This document shows, in pieces, positions 51,008 through 60,989 of a stretch of 64,000 nucleotides of DNA; positions within the stretch are counted from its first letter, which is position 1; each line of letters opens with the position of its first letter. Made by a program: the position numbers and the translations under genes. Origin of the DNA: Apiosordaria backusii (lineage: Eukaryota > Ascomycota > Sordariomycetes > Sordariales > Lasiosphaeriaceae). The stretch spans positions 496,001 through 560,000 of the forward strand of contig JAUKTV010000003.1 in the NCBI GenBank assembly GCA_030549205.1, given 5' to 3'. The notes under the pieces are model-generated. The model had not been told where the DNA came from. It ran no database searches and saw only the letters and a list, made by a program, of their open reading frames with translations.

Positions 51008-53340
51008 GATTGCTGTTCGTAGAAAGAGGATGGTGAGTATGCTGTTCTTCTAAAAGGAGAGGTGACGAAGAGAAGAAGAGACGGAGGTGAAGAGGAGAGA
51101 CGCGAGATAAATAAAGTTTTTCAAGTCCTCAGGCTGGCTGGCAGTCCGGGGGCGGGGAGCCATTGGGTGGGAGCTGGTGTCGCTCGAGAAGGTCCGATGC
51201 AGGCGGGGTGAAGCAGGTAGGTGCGGGGTTCCATTTGTTTGTATCAGAAAGACAGACTTACCTGATGTGTGGTGTTTGATGGAGAGACTGGGAAGGGATA
51301 CTCGACGAATTCAGTAGAATACGGCGAGATGAGCAGAGGATGAAGTTGGAGATGAAAAAAGAATGAAGAAGGAAGAGAGAGACGCGGTGGTGGTGGCATG
51401 AGCGACATAAAAAAGGTTGAGAGCCCATACGAAGGTGGGGTGGTGGTGCTTCCATCCTTCCATCCTGCTTGCATCACTGACCCCTCCCTACCGCTCCCCG
51501 ATAGTGCGAGACTTCATTTCCACCCCACGCTGACACAAACCGCCGCGGGAGGCCCTCACTAGCACACAGCAAGGTACCATTCTACCATTGACGATAGCTC
51601 GCTTCGTCGCCACCAGCCTGCCGCTTAACTGCCAAGGGGGCAACTGGTCTTTATGAGAGCTCCGTCACCGGGACCTTGACCGTGGGCAGAGTACTGCTCT
51701 AACTGGTCGACCACCCGCCGCGCGGGTGCGGTAACGCTGACGTTGGCCTGTCTCGGACACACTGCTTTTTTGCTCATTGCTCAGCCAGCGGATTTGAAAT
51801 CGCGCATCTAGCATATCGACCAGGCTGGGGTGGGCTGAGCTCAACACCATGCATCGTGAGCCTCATTCTGATGAAAGTACACGTCTAACACGACCCCGGA
51901 AGGCAAGTCTCGGGCTACGGAAGCTGTCATCGGGTTACGAAAATGAGTGTCCGGTAGGAAACGGACGGACACGGCTAAAAATGGACCTCTCCCACGGTTA
52001 ACTCTCGGTATAAGCTTGCGCTGTTGTCAATGGTTGCCGTTCTGTATCCATAGTCCTGGCCGAAAGGCCCAATCATCAAGGACATTAAAGTTTGGGCCAG
52101 GTCTTGAGTCACTCCATAGCAAAAGGGGGTTACGGAGATGGCTATGCTTTTGATGTGTCCGGATTACCACCCGAGAGCTCCGTGCGTGACTGAGCTCTCA
52201 AAGTCGGTCCGCGAAGGCTCTGCCTGTCATGCCACCCACCCAGATATCAGATTGCCAGCACGTGTTGGCGGACTGGCCGATTCGGTCCCTTATTCCCGTA
52301 TCTGAAGCTGGATGTGCAACAGGTCAGCAAAGTTGATGATATTGCACCTTTCGACGGGCTGGACCGTGACATGGATCAGATCTGATGAGGGTTGAGGGGT
52401 GTGGCCTGGGCTTCTCTCAACAACATCTGCCAAGCCTCGCTATCCATGCTGCCCCTCCATGCCCCACCAGCCCTACCACAGTATGCCCACTCTGAGAGCT
52501 TGATGGCATGTTCTTTCATGAACGTCCCTTTACAATGAGGCGGCGATATGGCGGTGGGTCTGGGCGGGCATTTCTTCTGGACTGATGGCAGCTTCATGCA
52601 CAAGACGTACGACTTCCGTCTATCACTCGCCTGCGCATGTTGTTGATAACATCTGAGGCGACGGACATCGACGTCATCCAACCGTGACCGGGCCATCCAT
52701 GTTCAACTCCTGAAGCTATGGTGGGTCTTGCCGAGAGAGCTGCTCCTGAGCTTTCTTCAGCTTTCTTCTTCGGCCAGGGGTCTCCGAGAAGGCTGCGCTT
52801 TGAGAGTTGAGGGAATTCCGGATGGGTTGGGATGTGGTGACTTTCTTATCTATTTGTAGTCTCAAGGGGACCTTGTGTGAAACACAACGTGGGGGTTGAG
52901 TTTGAGTGCAAAAGAGACTCAACCGACCGTTTTGAACCTGACGTCACGGTTCATCCGATTTTGTGAGGGGCTTTGAGCTCCAGATGTTGAAGTTCAAGTC
53001 GCCAGCATCAAGACGGAAAGACGCATTTTCCTCTCCAACAACATATTCACGTCTCGCGCTACCAGGAGGCTTCTGATAAAAGCTGAGGCGATGAAATCTC
53101 CCACCAACGGTCTGTGAAACCACCATCAACGCAGAGAGCTGACAAATGAGTGGGGGTCACGCTCGCCAATTCTTTCCAGCTTTCTCTTTGTCCCGCAGAA
53201 CTGTATCGCCATCCCGTTCATCTTGACCCCCAAAAAAGCCTCCAAACGAGGCAACTAGAAGATATCCCATATCCCTCTGTATTCCTGCTTGAGGTCCCCC
53301 CTGACTTTGCATTTACCCTGGGCCGAGTCCAGAAACTGAG
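51008..53340. other. Intergenic: GAPDH promoter and gene-poor DNA
   Basis: C/T-rich (in the GAPDH sense) sequence up to about 51130 and an inverted CCAAT at 51162-51166 are plausible GAPDH promoter parts. From 51500 to 53340 no gene, RNA or repeat could be supported; this is the border of the accessory region. Confidence 0.5.
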
Positions 53341-53478
53341 GTGACCAGAACATGAACCATCATTGGCCTCTGCTTCAGACATGTTGGCTACATCGATCTC
53401 TGAGGTCTTTGGGGCGGACCCGCTGAGCAGAGTAGGGGTCGAGACGGGGTGGCCACATTGCGGTTGGTTTGTCGACAA
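53341..53478 (-). pseudogene. Fragment of the tandem gene family (core motif remnant)
   Basis: One frame reads APKTSEIDVANMSEAEAND, clearly related to the family core PPKPSQIDVSNMSPAEAAAA. The neighbouring 53341-53372 also matches 55378-55405 (ACCAGAACAT-AACTATCATTGG) with C-to-T/G-to-A differences. No intact gene surrounds it. Confidence 0.4.
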
Positions 53479-53803
53479 TAATTGCGGTGGTGGTCGCGAG
53501 ATGGTGTCTACATTTACTGCTCAGACTACAGCGCAGTCAAAGACTTGAATGGAGGGAGAGACAGGTATTGCGGTCCTCATCAAAAGAAAATACAACGGGA
53601 AAGAGTTAACTGAAGGTCTCTATATTAGGTATACTTGGGCAGAGTGGACCATCTGTGCAAGTGAGCATGAGCCCGACGTCAACCCCAATGCGCTGACGTA
53701 TCCCGGATTATCTGTGCAAAAGGTCAAACGACATACTCCCATCTCTATAGCGGATAAACTCCATCTTCTGTTATTATCCTCTATTAACCATTACAAGAAT
53801 GAA

Positions 53804-53850
53804 CAACAACCTTCCATTACCCGCTACTACCTATAACAACATAATACAGT
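53804..53850. repeat. Family downstream block, copy 1
   Basis: CCTTCCATTACC...CTATAACAACATAATAC; the same sequence recurs downstream of other family copies at about 55866, 57765 and 59370. Confidence 0.65.
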
Positions 53851-54016
53851 GCCACCAGGACTTGAACCGCATCGCTGATAATTTAGTGCCCAGCCCCTGC
53901 GTGTCCCATACACGATCCATCACTCTTCCTTCCCCAGAAAGGGATGACTATAACCTCCCATTCCCTTCCTCGTTGTTCCCATTCCCCCATCCTCATTACA
54001 ACACCTCAATAACGCC

Positions 54017-55253
54017 TTAGTCAGCGCCGTAGATATCCTCCCCGTCAAGCAACCACCAATCCCCATAGTTCCCCTCCTGCACCACCTCCCCGCGTGTCTC
54101 CCTAAACTCCACACCCGGCACAATAGCACCTCCCGCTTCCATCGCATCCCAAAAATGTTCCCCAAACAGCGGACACCCCTCGTTGCCCCACCTGCTGCTC
54201 GGAATCACCCGTCACCGGAACATCCGCATTGGCCGATCCCTCCATCATGCCCCCAGTCTTATTGTGAAGCCCGACAACTTCCTCCTCAGCCTGGATCCAG
54301 TTCCGTTCCCCGCTCCCTATTCCACCCTGTCTTCCAATCTGGCTTTGATGATCCGCCGACAAACCAGTTGTTGGCCTTTCCAACCGACAATTCCCTGTAT
54401 CGACAGGCCTTCGAAGGGAAGTATCCTCGGTGGTCATCGTTCTGGGGCGCTTGCTCTGGGATGAAGGCTCGGGGAGCTCTTTGTCTGCGTTTTCTCGGTA
54501 GGGCAGCTTGCGCTTGTTCTGCTCGGACGGCTCCATGTTGGTGGCTTGTTTGTGAGATCCACGGTCTTCCTAAGGCCGGGTCTCGGTGGGGCATGGAGAG
54601 GTGAAGGGCGGTGTATTATTGACTAGCTAACAGGGTAGTGTTGGTGATGGGCATGGAGTTATTAACGACCAAGGAGCCGTTGGTGGGCAAGGAGCTATTG
54701 ACCGGTGAAGCATCGGCAACAGGCAAGCTGTTTCCCGCTCGCCCGCGTCGCGGACGCGGCAGCCCCGCCTGCCTTCTAATGTAGTTCTGTTTGTCTGTCC
54801 AGCTTTTGCGGACCTTCTGAGCAGATTTTTTGGCAGCGGCGGCCTCAGCGGGCGACATGTGGGATGTGTCTATCTGGGAGGGTAGAGGCGGGCCTTGATC
54901 TTCGGTCTGGGATGTAGCAGGAGGAGGGGGAAGGTTTTCGTTCTGGCGCTCGGCTGTAGTCGCGCCAACCGTGCTACCAAACTGCTGGTGATTGTTAGTT
55001 TGATTATTTCCACCCTTAATCAAAACCTCGTTGGCGATTTGAGGGTCGAAATTTGAAGAAGGCCGATTGATCCAGTCGTTTAGTAGAGAAAGCTGGGGCG
55101 GGAATTGTACTTTGGCTTCCTTGATTTTGAAGAATGATAACGGTAAAGAGATCAAAATAGTCGGAGGAAGAAGAAGGGAAACATATTAAAGACTTACCTT
55201 AATATTTCGGAACCGTCGCCAGTTCGACCACCATTAGATATATTAAAATCCAT
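54017..55253 (-). pseudogene. Tandem-family member a (frameshifted)
   Basis: Exon 1 (55198-55253, MDFNISNGGRTGDGSEILR) ends at a GTAAGT donor. An exon with FPPQLSLLNDWINRP and the shared acceptor CTAACAATCACCAG follow. The core reads PPLPSQIDTSHMSPAEAAAA then KKSAQKVRKSWTDKQNYIRR and QAGLPRPRRGR. This frame ends in TAA at 54616. In another frame a UAG followed by GAA GA (54570-54572) aligns with the UAG of member e and sits in a predicted hairpin. The post-UAG part has the basic clusters NKRKLPYR and SQSKRPRTM; a further frameshift near 54190-54210 is needed to reach the family end GDWWLLDGEDIYGAD. At least two lesions suggest a pseudogene, though sequencing errors are possible. Confidence 0.55.
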
Positions 55254-55413
55254 CGTCTAAGCTATGTCGGGGAGCCAGTGGGGTCGTTGGAAGAAGGCAA
55301 GATTGACAAGCGAAGATAAGGTTGGTTATGCTATAGTAGGAGGCAAGGTCGGTTAAAAGAAGGTAAAAAACTGAAGTTACCAGAACATAAACTATCATTG
55401 GCATATATATTAC

Positions 55414-55740
55414 CTAAGCCGGCAGGATCGGGGCAGTAGTCTTAACCTCGTATTTCGCTGATTCTAACGAGAATATGATATTAACGAACTCAACAAACTC
55501 GGTAGCCATAGCTGCATCAATATTCCACCCCATCATCTTGCACCCTCTTGTTGGGAGTTTGGCCTTGAGTCTGATCCTCGAACTGGCCTTCATGTTAGCC
55601 CTGATCATCAGTGTCCTCATTGAGAGACAGCGTCTTTGAGCGCTAGGTCGACTCTCTCTTCCTTCGGATGTCGTCATGATGGTCAGTCCACCGTTTTTAT
55701 CAATATGGGCCGGCTCGTCTTTCGACATATGCCGAGTGTT
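55414..55740 (-). pseudogene. Degenerate copy of the family C-terminal half
   Basis: Matches the post-UAG part of member b at nucleotide level (CACCT..TGTTGGGAG..TGGCCTTGA..CTG) and, in one frame, protein level (DDQG, EDQTQGQTPN versus EDQGQNQGQAPN). Several stops, many of them TAA, interrupt it. Differences are mainly C-to-T/G-to-A, as RIP leaves. Confidence 0.5.
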
Positions 55741-55865
55741 GATCTCAAGAACAGAAAATGAAGTCAGAGTAAGGTTAAGAATATTATATACGCAAGCTGT
55801 AGGCCACTCTGCTTGTATTTATGAGCTTGAAGTTGTCCCAAACAAAAAACCAGGCCAGAATTTCC

Positions 55866-55945
55866 CGTCCCGTTACCCCCCCCCCTATAACTACATTATA
55901 GTACAGACAACCCTTCAAGCGTACATTAATCCCGCCCTCAACATC
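55866..55945. repeat. Family downstream block, copy 2
   Basis: CCCGTTACC, a C run and CTATAACTACATTATAGTAC, then GCGTACATTAATCCCGCC; homologous to the other downstream blocks. Confidence 0.6.
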
Positions 55946-56137
55946 TATTTTGACTAACCACTCGTCTGGTCCTCCTCAACTCTGCCTTAAAAGCAAGTAA
56001 CGACTATGTCGTCTTGCCAATCCCCTATCTCAAAATCCGGGGGTACATGCCAGACTGGTACAAGTCAAGCTAGTACCAATCCTCCCTGTTCTTCTCCACC
56101 ATACATTTATCCAACAAAACCCGATGTGGTCCTCGTC

Positions 56138-57215
56138 TTAGTCTGCGCTGTAGTAAGAGACCCCAATAAAAGGCAGCCATCCGTCTTCCTCCAACACGTC
56201 AGTGGGAATCAGTGCGCGATCCTCGTCATGAGACGTTGGGACGAACTCGCCGGAAAAGGCTGGGACCACGTCATTGGAAATAGCTGGAGACAGCTCATCG
56301 TGAATGGCTTGGAGTGGCGTCTCGCCGGCATCTACCGGGAATGCATTGTCGGGGGTCGCTGGAAACACCTCGTCGTTGGGAGCCTGGCCTTGATTCTGGC
56401 CCTGATCCTCCTCTGTGCTCTCACCAAGAAGAGACAGATTCTTGATACGTTTTGACTTGTCTCCTTCCGCAGACTCCAGGTCGTCCGCCTTCCTCTTCGA
56501 ATTGATAGTCTTTGGATTAACAGTGTTCTGCTCGTCGTGATGATCTGTGCCCGTGTTTTGTGCCTCAAAAGTGAGCGAGTCGCCCTAAGACTCTGTCACT
56601 TTAGATGGCGTCTCGGTATTGCCGGCGGGTAAGCCACTCGTCGCTCGCCTGCGAGGCCGCGGGCTCGGAAGTCCCGCCTGTCTTCGTATGTGGTTAAGCT
56701 TGTCCGTCCAGCTCTTTCTGGCTTTTTGAGCTGCTTTTTTAGCGACGGCTGCCTCCGCCGGGGACATGTGGGATGTGTCGATTTGCGAGGGCTTGGGCGG
56801 GCCTTCATCCTGGTTCTGGATGGCGGCGGGAGAACCGGTTAGGTTGTGGTTCTGGGACTCGGCAGGAGGAGTGGCCTGGATGGGATTCTGGGGTCTTGTA
56901 GGTGAAGCGACCTGGAAAAGCTGAGAGATAAGATCGGTCCGTTCCTGATTGCTGGTGATTGTTAGTTTGTTGATTTCCTTTATTGATTTGAAATATTGTA
57001 CGACTTGGGAGTCGAAGTCTTAATAAATTCAATGGATTGAGTCGCTTGATAAGGGTGCTGGGACGGCAATGATGTTTTGATTTCTACGATTTTCGGGAAG
57101 GGAAATAAAGGATGGGTCGAAGATAACCGGAGGAAGGGGGCAGCGGATTGAAGACTTACTTAGGCGCTTCGCAACCGTCACCGGTCGGAACACCTCTGGC
57201 CATGTTGGAATCCAT
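56138..57215 (-). CDS. Tandem-family member b, in-frame UAG at 56585-56587
   Basis: Unrecognised, probably nuclear protein. Exon 1 (57160-57215) encodes MDSNMARGVPTGDGCEAPK and ends at GTAAGT. A short exon carries SLPSQHPYQ. Exon 3 starts at 56951 after CTAACAATCACCAG and reads without a break except for one UAG. The core is GPPKPSQIDTSHMSPAEAAV, then AKKAAQKARKSWTDKLNHIR and RQAGLPSPRPRRR, a basic helix-like module. After TES-UAG-GDS the same frame gives 148 more residues: a bipartite basic signal (NSKRKADDLESAEGDKSKR), an acidic middle with ENDEVFPATPDNAFP-like repeats, and the end EEDGWLPFIG. The UAG lies in a 12-pair hairpin. Apart from the UAG the gene is intact. Confidence 0.65.
56568..56602 (-). 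other. Predicted RNA hairpin with the member-b UAG in its loop
   Basis: In the transcript AAAGUGA pairs with UCACUUU (seven pairs), a 2x2 internal loop follows, then GAGUC pairs with GACUC (five pairs) around the seven-base loop UUAGGGC. Every pair is Watson-Crick. Confidence 0.7.
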
Positions 57216-57495
57216 GGTTTGCGTCTGAGGCGAAGTCGATGAGAGATAGCAAGACCAGCGAGCAGAGGGCGGTTCAGGTATGCGATGGAAGAAGCCAAGG
57301 CTGATGAGATAAGGTTGGGTTGATGGAAGACAGTCAGATTGATGGGAGAAGGTAAGATTTGACGTGAACCACAGGTGCCGGCTGTTGCGGTGAGTGTGTC
57401 AATGGTGACTCTCAGAAGGGCCGGTGTGTTGTTCGTGACTGAAAATGGGGAGCGTGTGAATTTAAACAGGAAGAAATGGAGTGGGAAAAGATAAG

Positions 57496-57583
57496 TAAGT
57501 GGGTGCCGGAGCAACCACCGAGGGCAGGCAGACGAACTGTGCCAGCAGGGCCACACGGCAGAGCCACAATACTAACAGATAGG
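57496..57583 (-). promoter_or_regulatory. Conserved upstream block of member b
   Basis: TAAGTGGGTGCCGGAGCAAC, then GGCAGACGAACTGTGCCAGC (+ strand sense). Shared with the blocks upstream of members c, d and e at similar distances from exon 1; probably promoter sequence duplicated with the genes. Confidence 0.5.
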
Positions 57584-57720
57584 TTAAGATCTGGCTATAT
57601 AAGTAGTGAGGTCTTGCAGCAGAAGGTAGGTTGGCTGTCCGACGGCCCCTCGTGAGCATCTTGGACACCGCTTCTTCTTTTCGGGAACAGTATGCCAGCA
57701 AGGGGTGAGCTACGCAACCG

Positions 57721-57850
57721 CAAATCATCACAAAAAACAACAGATACTCATGACAACTCATTCCAATACACAACCTTCCATTAATCCCCATACAGCTACA
57801 ATATAATACAGGCACACACCAAATCATACAGTAATCCCGCCCTCGCACAA
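57721..57850. repeat. Family downstream block, copy 3
   Basis: CATGACAACTCATTCCAATA through CTACAATATAATACAGG; closest to copy 4 at 59341. Confidence 0.65.
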
Positions 57851-58199
57851 ATCGTAGCCGCCGCTTGCCCGTCCCTCCTTAATCTTCTTTATTATGAGCA
57901 AGTGCCCTTCCCTCGTACTCCCTCCATGAATGTTTCTTTTGAGCAAGTAATACGTCTGGGTTGCTGCTAATCGACTTTCATCGGCAACTCAAACCAGTGA
58001 AATCAGGTTGCTGCTGCTGAACAACCTGGAGTGACTCGGAGTGCTGCTGGGGCTCCGAAGGCAATCGGTTTGCTGCATTGCTGGGGGCCCGGGTCCTCTC
58101 GTCCTTGCGAATCTCCTGTGTCCAAGTCCCGATGTACAGGCGAGACGGGGACAAATTGCCCATCCTCTATCTATCCCACAAAACCGTCTTCCCCCCTCT

Positions 58200-58869
58200 T
58201 CAGTTTGTGCTGTGTGTGAATAGTCGCCATTCCTCTGGTTCTACTTCCTCGAATGGGAGCGACAGGAAGATGTCCTCGGCAATGGCTGGCAAGGCAGGCT
58301 GGGGAATAGCTGGGGCCGGCTCGTCGGAATTAGCTGTTGATATCTCAGGAATGATTGGGGCTATATCGTTGGGGATGGCTGCCAACACCTCGTTGGGCAT
58401 CGCTGTGGATGCTTCGTTGGAAATGGCTTGTGCTTGTCCTGCGAGAGGGACAGAGTCGCCCTAAGACCCCGTCCCCTCGCGTGACACCCGGACGCCGGCG
58501 GGCAAGCTCCTGGCCGCTCGCTCGCGCCGCGGCCGTGGTAGCCCCGCCCGCCTTCTGATGTGGTTCTGTTTATCTGTCCAACTTTTACGCGCCTTCTGAG
58601 CAGCTTGTTTGACCGTGGCGGCCTTAGCGGGAGACATGTTTGATACATCGATTTGTGAAGGCTTTGGTGGGCCTTGGTCTGAGACCTGTGAATTGTTGCT
58701 TGGACTGGCGGGTGTAGCGTCCTCCTCGAACACGGGCGGAATATTGTCAGTAGCAGCGGTAATGGTGGGATAACTGTTGATCATTGTTAGTTCGATCGTT
58801 TCCTTATTAACTACCTAGGTACTTGGCAAACCCAGACTCGCCAACACTTGGCTCGCTGTACCGAGACAT
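58200..58869 (-). CDS. Tandem-family member c, in-frame UAG at 58461-58463
   Basis: Short first exon MSRYSEPSVGESGFAK, then an intron ending CTAACAATGATCAACAG; the exact donor is uncertain (GTACCT fits the phase, GTAGTT does not). The exon from 58773 encodes GPPKPSQIDVSNMSPAKAAT, then VKQAAQKARKSWTDKQNHIR and RRAGLPRPRRERAARSLPAG, up to GTGS-UAG-GDS. The same frame continues for 86 residues: ISNEASTAMPNEVLAAIPND, then EDIFLSLPFEEVEPEEWRLF and HSTN-TGA. The core is shared with b and e, the end with d. Compared with b, the post-UAG basic signal is missing. The UAG and its seven-base loop are identical to those of b. Confidence 0.62.
58441..58480 (-). other. Predicted RNA hairpin with the member-c UAG in its loop
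   Basis: An 11-pair stem (58447-58457 with 58465-58475; nine Watson-Crick and two G-U pairs) surrounds the loop UUAGGGC. One bulged base further out, five more pairs (GCGAG with CUCGC) extend it to 16 pairs. Confidence 0.75.
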
Positions 58870-59070
58870 GTTTGTATGCTGTTGTCGAAATAAATGTGGG
58901 AGATTAAGAGTGTCAAAGTCGAGGTGAGCTATGAGGACGATCTGACGGAAATCAAAACCGACTTTTTGGTAGGCTTCATCAACAACGATGCAGGTGTTGT
59001 TGGTGATGATGTGGGAAGAAAGAGAGAGGAGAAGGGAGGAAGAGGTTCGACAAGACGAAGTGGGAGGATT

Positions 59071-59161
59071 TAAGTGGGTAGGCGCTGGAGCAACCATCGT
59101 GGACAGGCAGATGAACTGTGCCGGCGGGCCCACGGGGCAGAATCACAATACTAGCAGTAGG
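59071..59161 (-). promoter_or_regulatory. Conserved upstream block of member c
   Basis: TAAGTGGGTAGGCGCTGGAG, then GGCAGATGAACTGTGCCGGC and GGGCCCACGGGGCAGAATC (+ strand sense); strongest match to the b, d and e blocks. Confidence 0.5.
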
Positions 59162-59340
59162 AAAACTTAAGATCCATATATATGTCCTGATCCAGTGAGG
59201 TGTTGCGGCAAAATAGGTTTACAAGGACTTTACGACGGCCCCCGTCAAGACTCGAGATTGAACACAGCATCTGCCTTTCCAGCAACCGATATGATAGCAA
59301 GAAGTGAGCTACGCCATGAAAGTCTATCACAAACATCGAC

Positions 59341-59460
59341 AAAATCCCCATGACAACCCATTTAATGGTACACACCCTTCCATTACCCCCCATATAACTA
59401 CAACATAATACGGACGGACCCCTTAAGGCGATGTTTATCCCGTCATCGACACCAATCGCA
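59341..59460. repeat. Family downstream block, copy 4
   Basis: CATGACAACCCATTTAATGG through CATATAACTACAACATAATA, then TTATCCCGTC; downstream of member d. Confidence 0.65.
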
Positions 59461-59620
59461 ACCGCCTTCCCGCTCGTCGCCCCCTTCCCAAATCTCCCCC
59501 TATGTGCAAGGAACCCTTATCTCGTCCTTGCTAATCCTTGATCTCAGTGCCCCGGTATCAATGATTCTCCCTGCTGTTGACTGTCATACAAGAATCCGAT
59601 AAGATCTCCTGCCAGCCTCT

Positions 59621-60310
59621 TCAATCTGGGCTTTGTGTACCGCCAGTGAAGAGTAGCCATTCCTCTGGCTCTACCTCTTGAAATGGAAGTGTAAGAAAGA
59701 TGTCTTGGCGAATGGCCGGAATGAAGGATGTCACTTGGCCTGTCTCGTTGAAAATCGTGTGGTGAGTCTGGTTCCCGAACTGGCCTGGGTTCCGGTTCTC
59801 GGTGTTCTTATCGAGAGGTGCACGCTTCGCGCGCTTTGGTTCGTCTCCGGTAGAGCCTGAATCTTCCGCCTTTCTTTTGATATTCAAGTTGTTCTGCTCG
59901 TTTTGTTTCGTATCTTTGACCCCAGAAGAGCTGGAGTCGTTTCCTGGTCTGGTGTTGACAGGGCCTGAGGGCTGTGCAATGTAGCTGGTGCCGGCAGCAG
60001 TGTTGCTGGTAGTGGCGCCGACGAGAGCATGACTAGTGATAATTGTCAGTTCACTTAGTTCCGTCTCGAAGCAAATTTACTTTACGGCTTACGGATCAAG
60101 ATTTTGAAAAATCTGTTTGATCTGCCCGCTTAAATGGGAGAGCTGGGACGGTAAGGGCATCTTGATTCTTATGATTTTGAACAAGACGACTTGGAAGGGA
60201 AGAATAAAGAATAGGCGGAAGCTGGTCGGAGGGCAGATAGTAATCGGCCACTTAGGTACTTCGGAGGGGTAGAGTGGCCAGGATTAGGTTCGCGATACCA
60301 AGCTATGTTT
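59621..60310 (-). pseudogene. Tandem-family member d, core and UAG deleted, start codon lost
   Basis: Exon 1 aligns with that of member c (WYREPNPGHSTPPKYL versus SRYSEPSVGESGFAKYL), but the ATG position reads ATA. Exon 2 is PLPSQLSHLSGQIKQIFQNL with a GTAAGC donor. Exon 3 (59621-60032) starts after CACTAG and lacks the whole SQID/MSPAEAA/WTDK core and the UAG. It continues with NIKRKAEDSGSTGDEPKRAK and ends RQDIFLTLPFQEVEPEEWLL, FTGGTQSPD-TGA. The remaining ORF is open, so a downstream start could still give a short nuclear protein. It is listed as a pseudogene because of the missing start and core. Confidence 0.5.
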
Positions 60311-60483
60311 GTATGATGCTAGGCATCGCGATGAATGTGAAAGCTGTCTTTCTCGGAGTGAAGGTGAGCTGCAATGACGGCTTGAAGCTGATTGCCATAG
60401 CGGGAGCCTATATATCTAGGGATGCCGAAACTTTCTGTGTCACACCTGGATATCAAAGCCGTGAGAAGATGAAGAGGGAGGAC

Positions 60484-60570
60484 ATAAGTGGGTACCTACT
60501 GGAGCGACCATCAAGGGCAGACAGGCAGGTGAACTGTGCTGGCGGACCCACAGGCCACAGGGCAGAATAC
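60484..60570 (-). promoter_or_regulatory. Conserved upstream block of member d
   Basis: ATAAGTGGGTACCTACTGGA, then GGCAGGTGAACTGTGCTGGC and CAGGGCAGAAT (+ strand sense), matching the other family blocks. Confidence 0.5.
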
Positions 60571-60989
60571 TTCTCCCTGTTATCGAAAAGTAAGCCCCTG
60601 CGTGGTTGTCTGTCTGGCCTCTGCTCATTCTAGTTCTGGGTCATACCGTAGCGAGGGAGTCGGGGCCTTGTAGTTGTTGCCCATGGTCTGAGTGGTAGGT
60701 ATGTTGTTCTCGGCCTCTCCAGGCACATAAAAAATCAACACACACATGGTATCGAAACGTGCACCAAGAAGAGGTGTGCTAGGAATAGATGCTGAAGCAA
60801 GAGATCTGCCAATGAAAGACACGCCAGGAAGACATACCTAACTAATTTTATAAGAAATCATTCCAGTATCTGTGGACCCCACCTTTCTCGACTGTTGCAG
60901 GAGATCACGTGACCACTTGGCTTCCTCTCTCCAAGCAATCCACCCACAGTTGACAGTCCTCCTGTGTGTGGCTCCCACATCAACGAATA

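Noticed and set aside
53850..53960. Possible tRNA near a GGACTTGAACC sequence
   Set aside because: A T-loop-like word only; no D arm or pairing acceptor stem could be built on either strand.
56585..58463. UAG codons explained only by RIP (TGG to TAG)
   Set aside because: The base change fits RIP context, but identical position, identical loop, different paired stems and lack of other stops in b and c are not explained; the chromodomain and coiled-coil genes are not visibly duplicated. Kept as an alternative origin of the stop, not of its retention.
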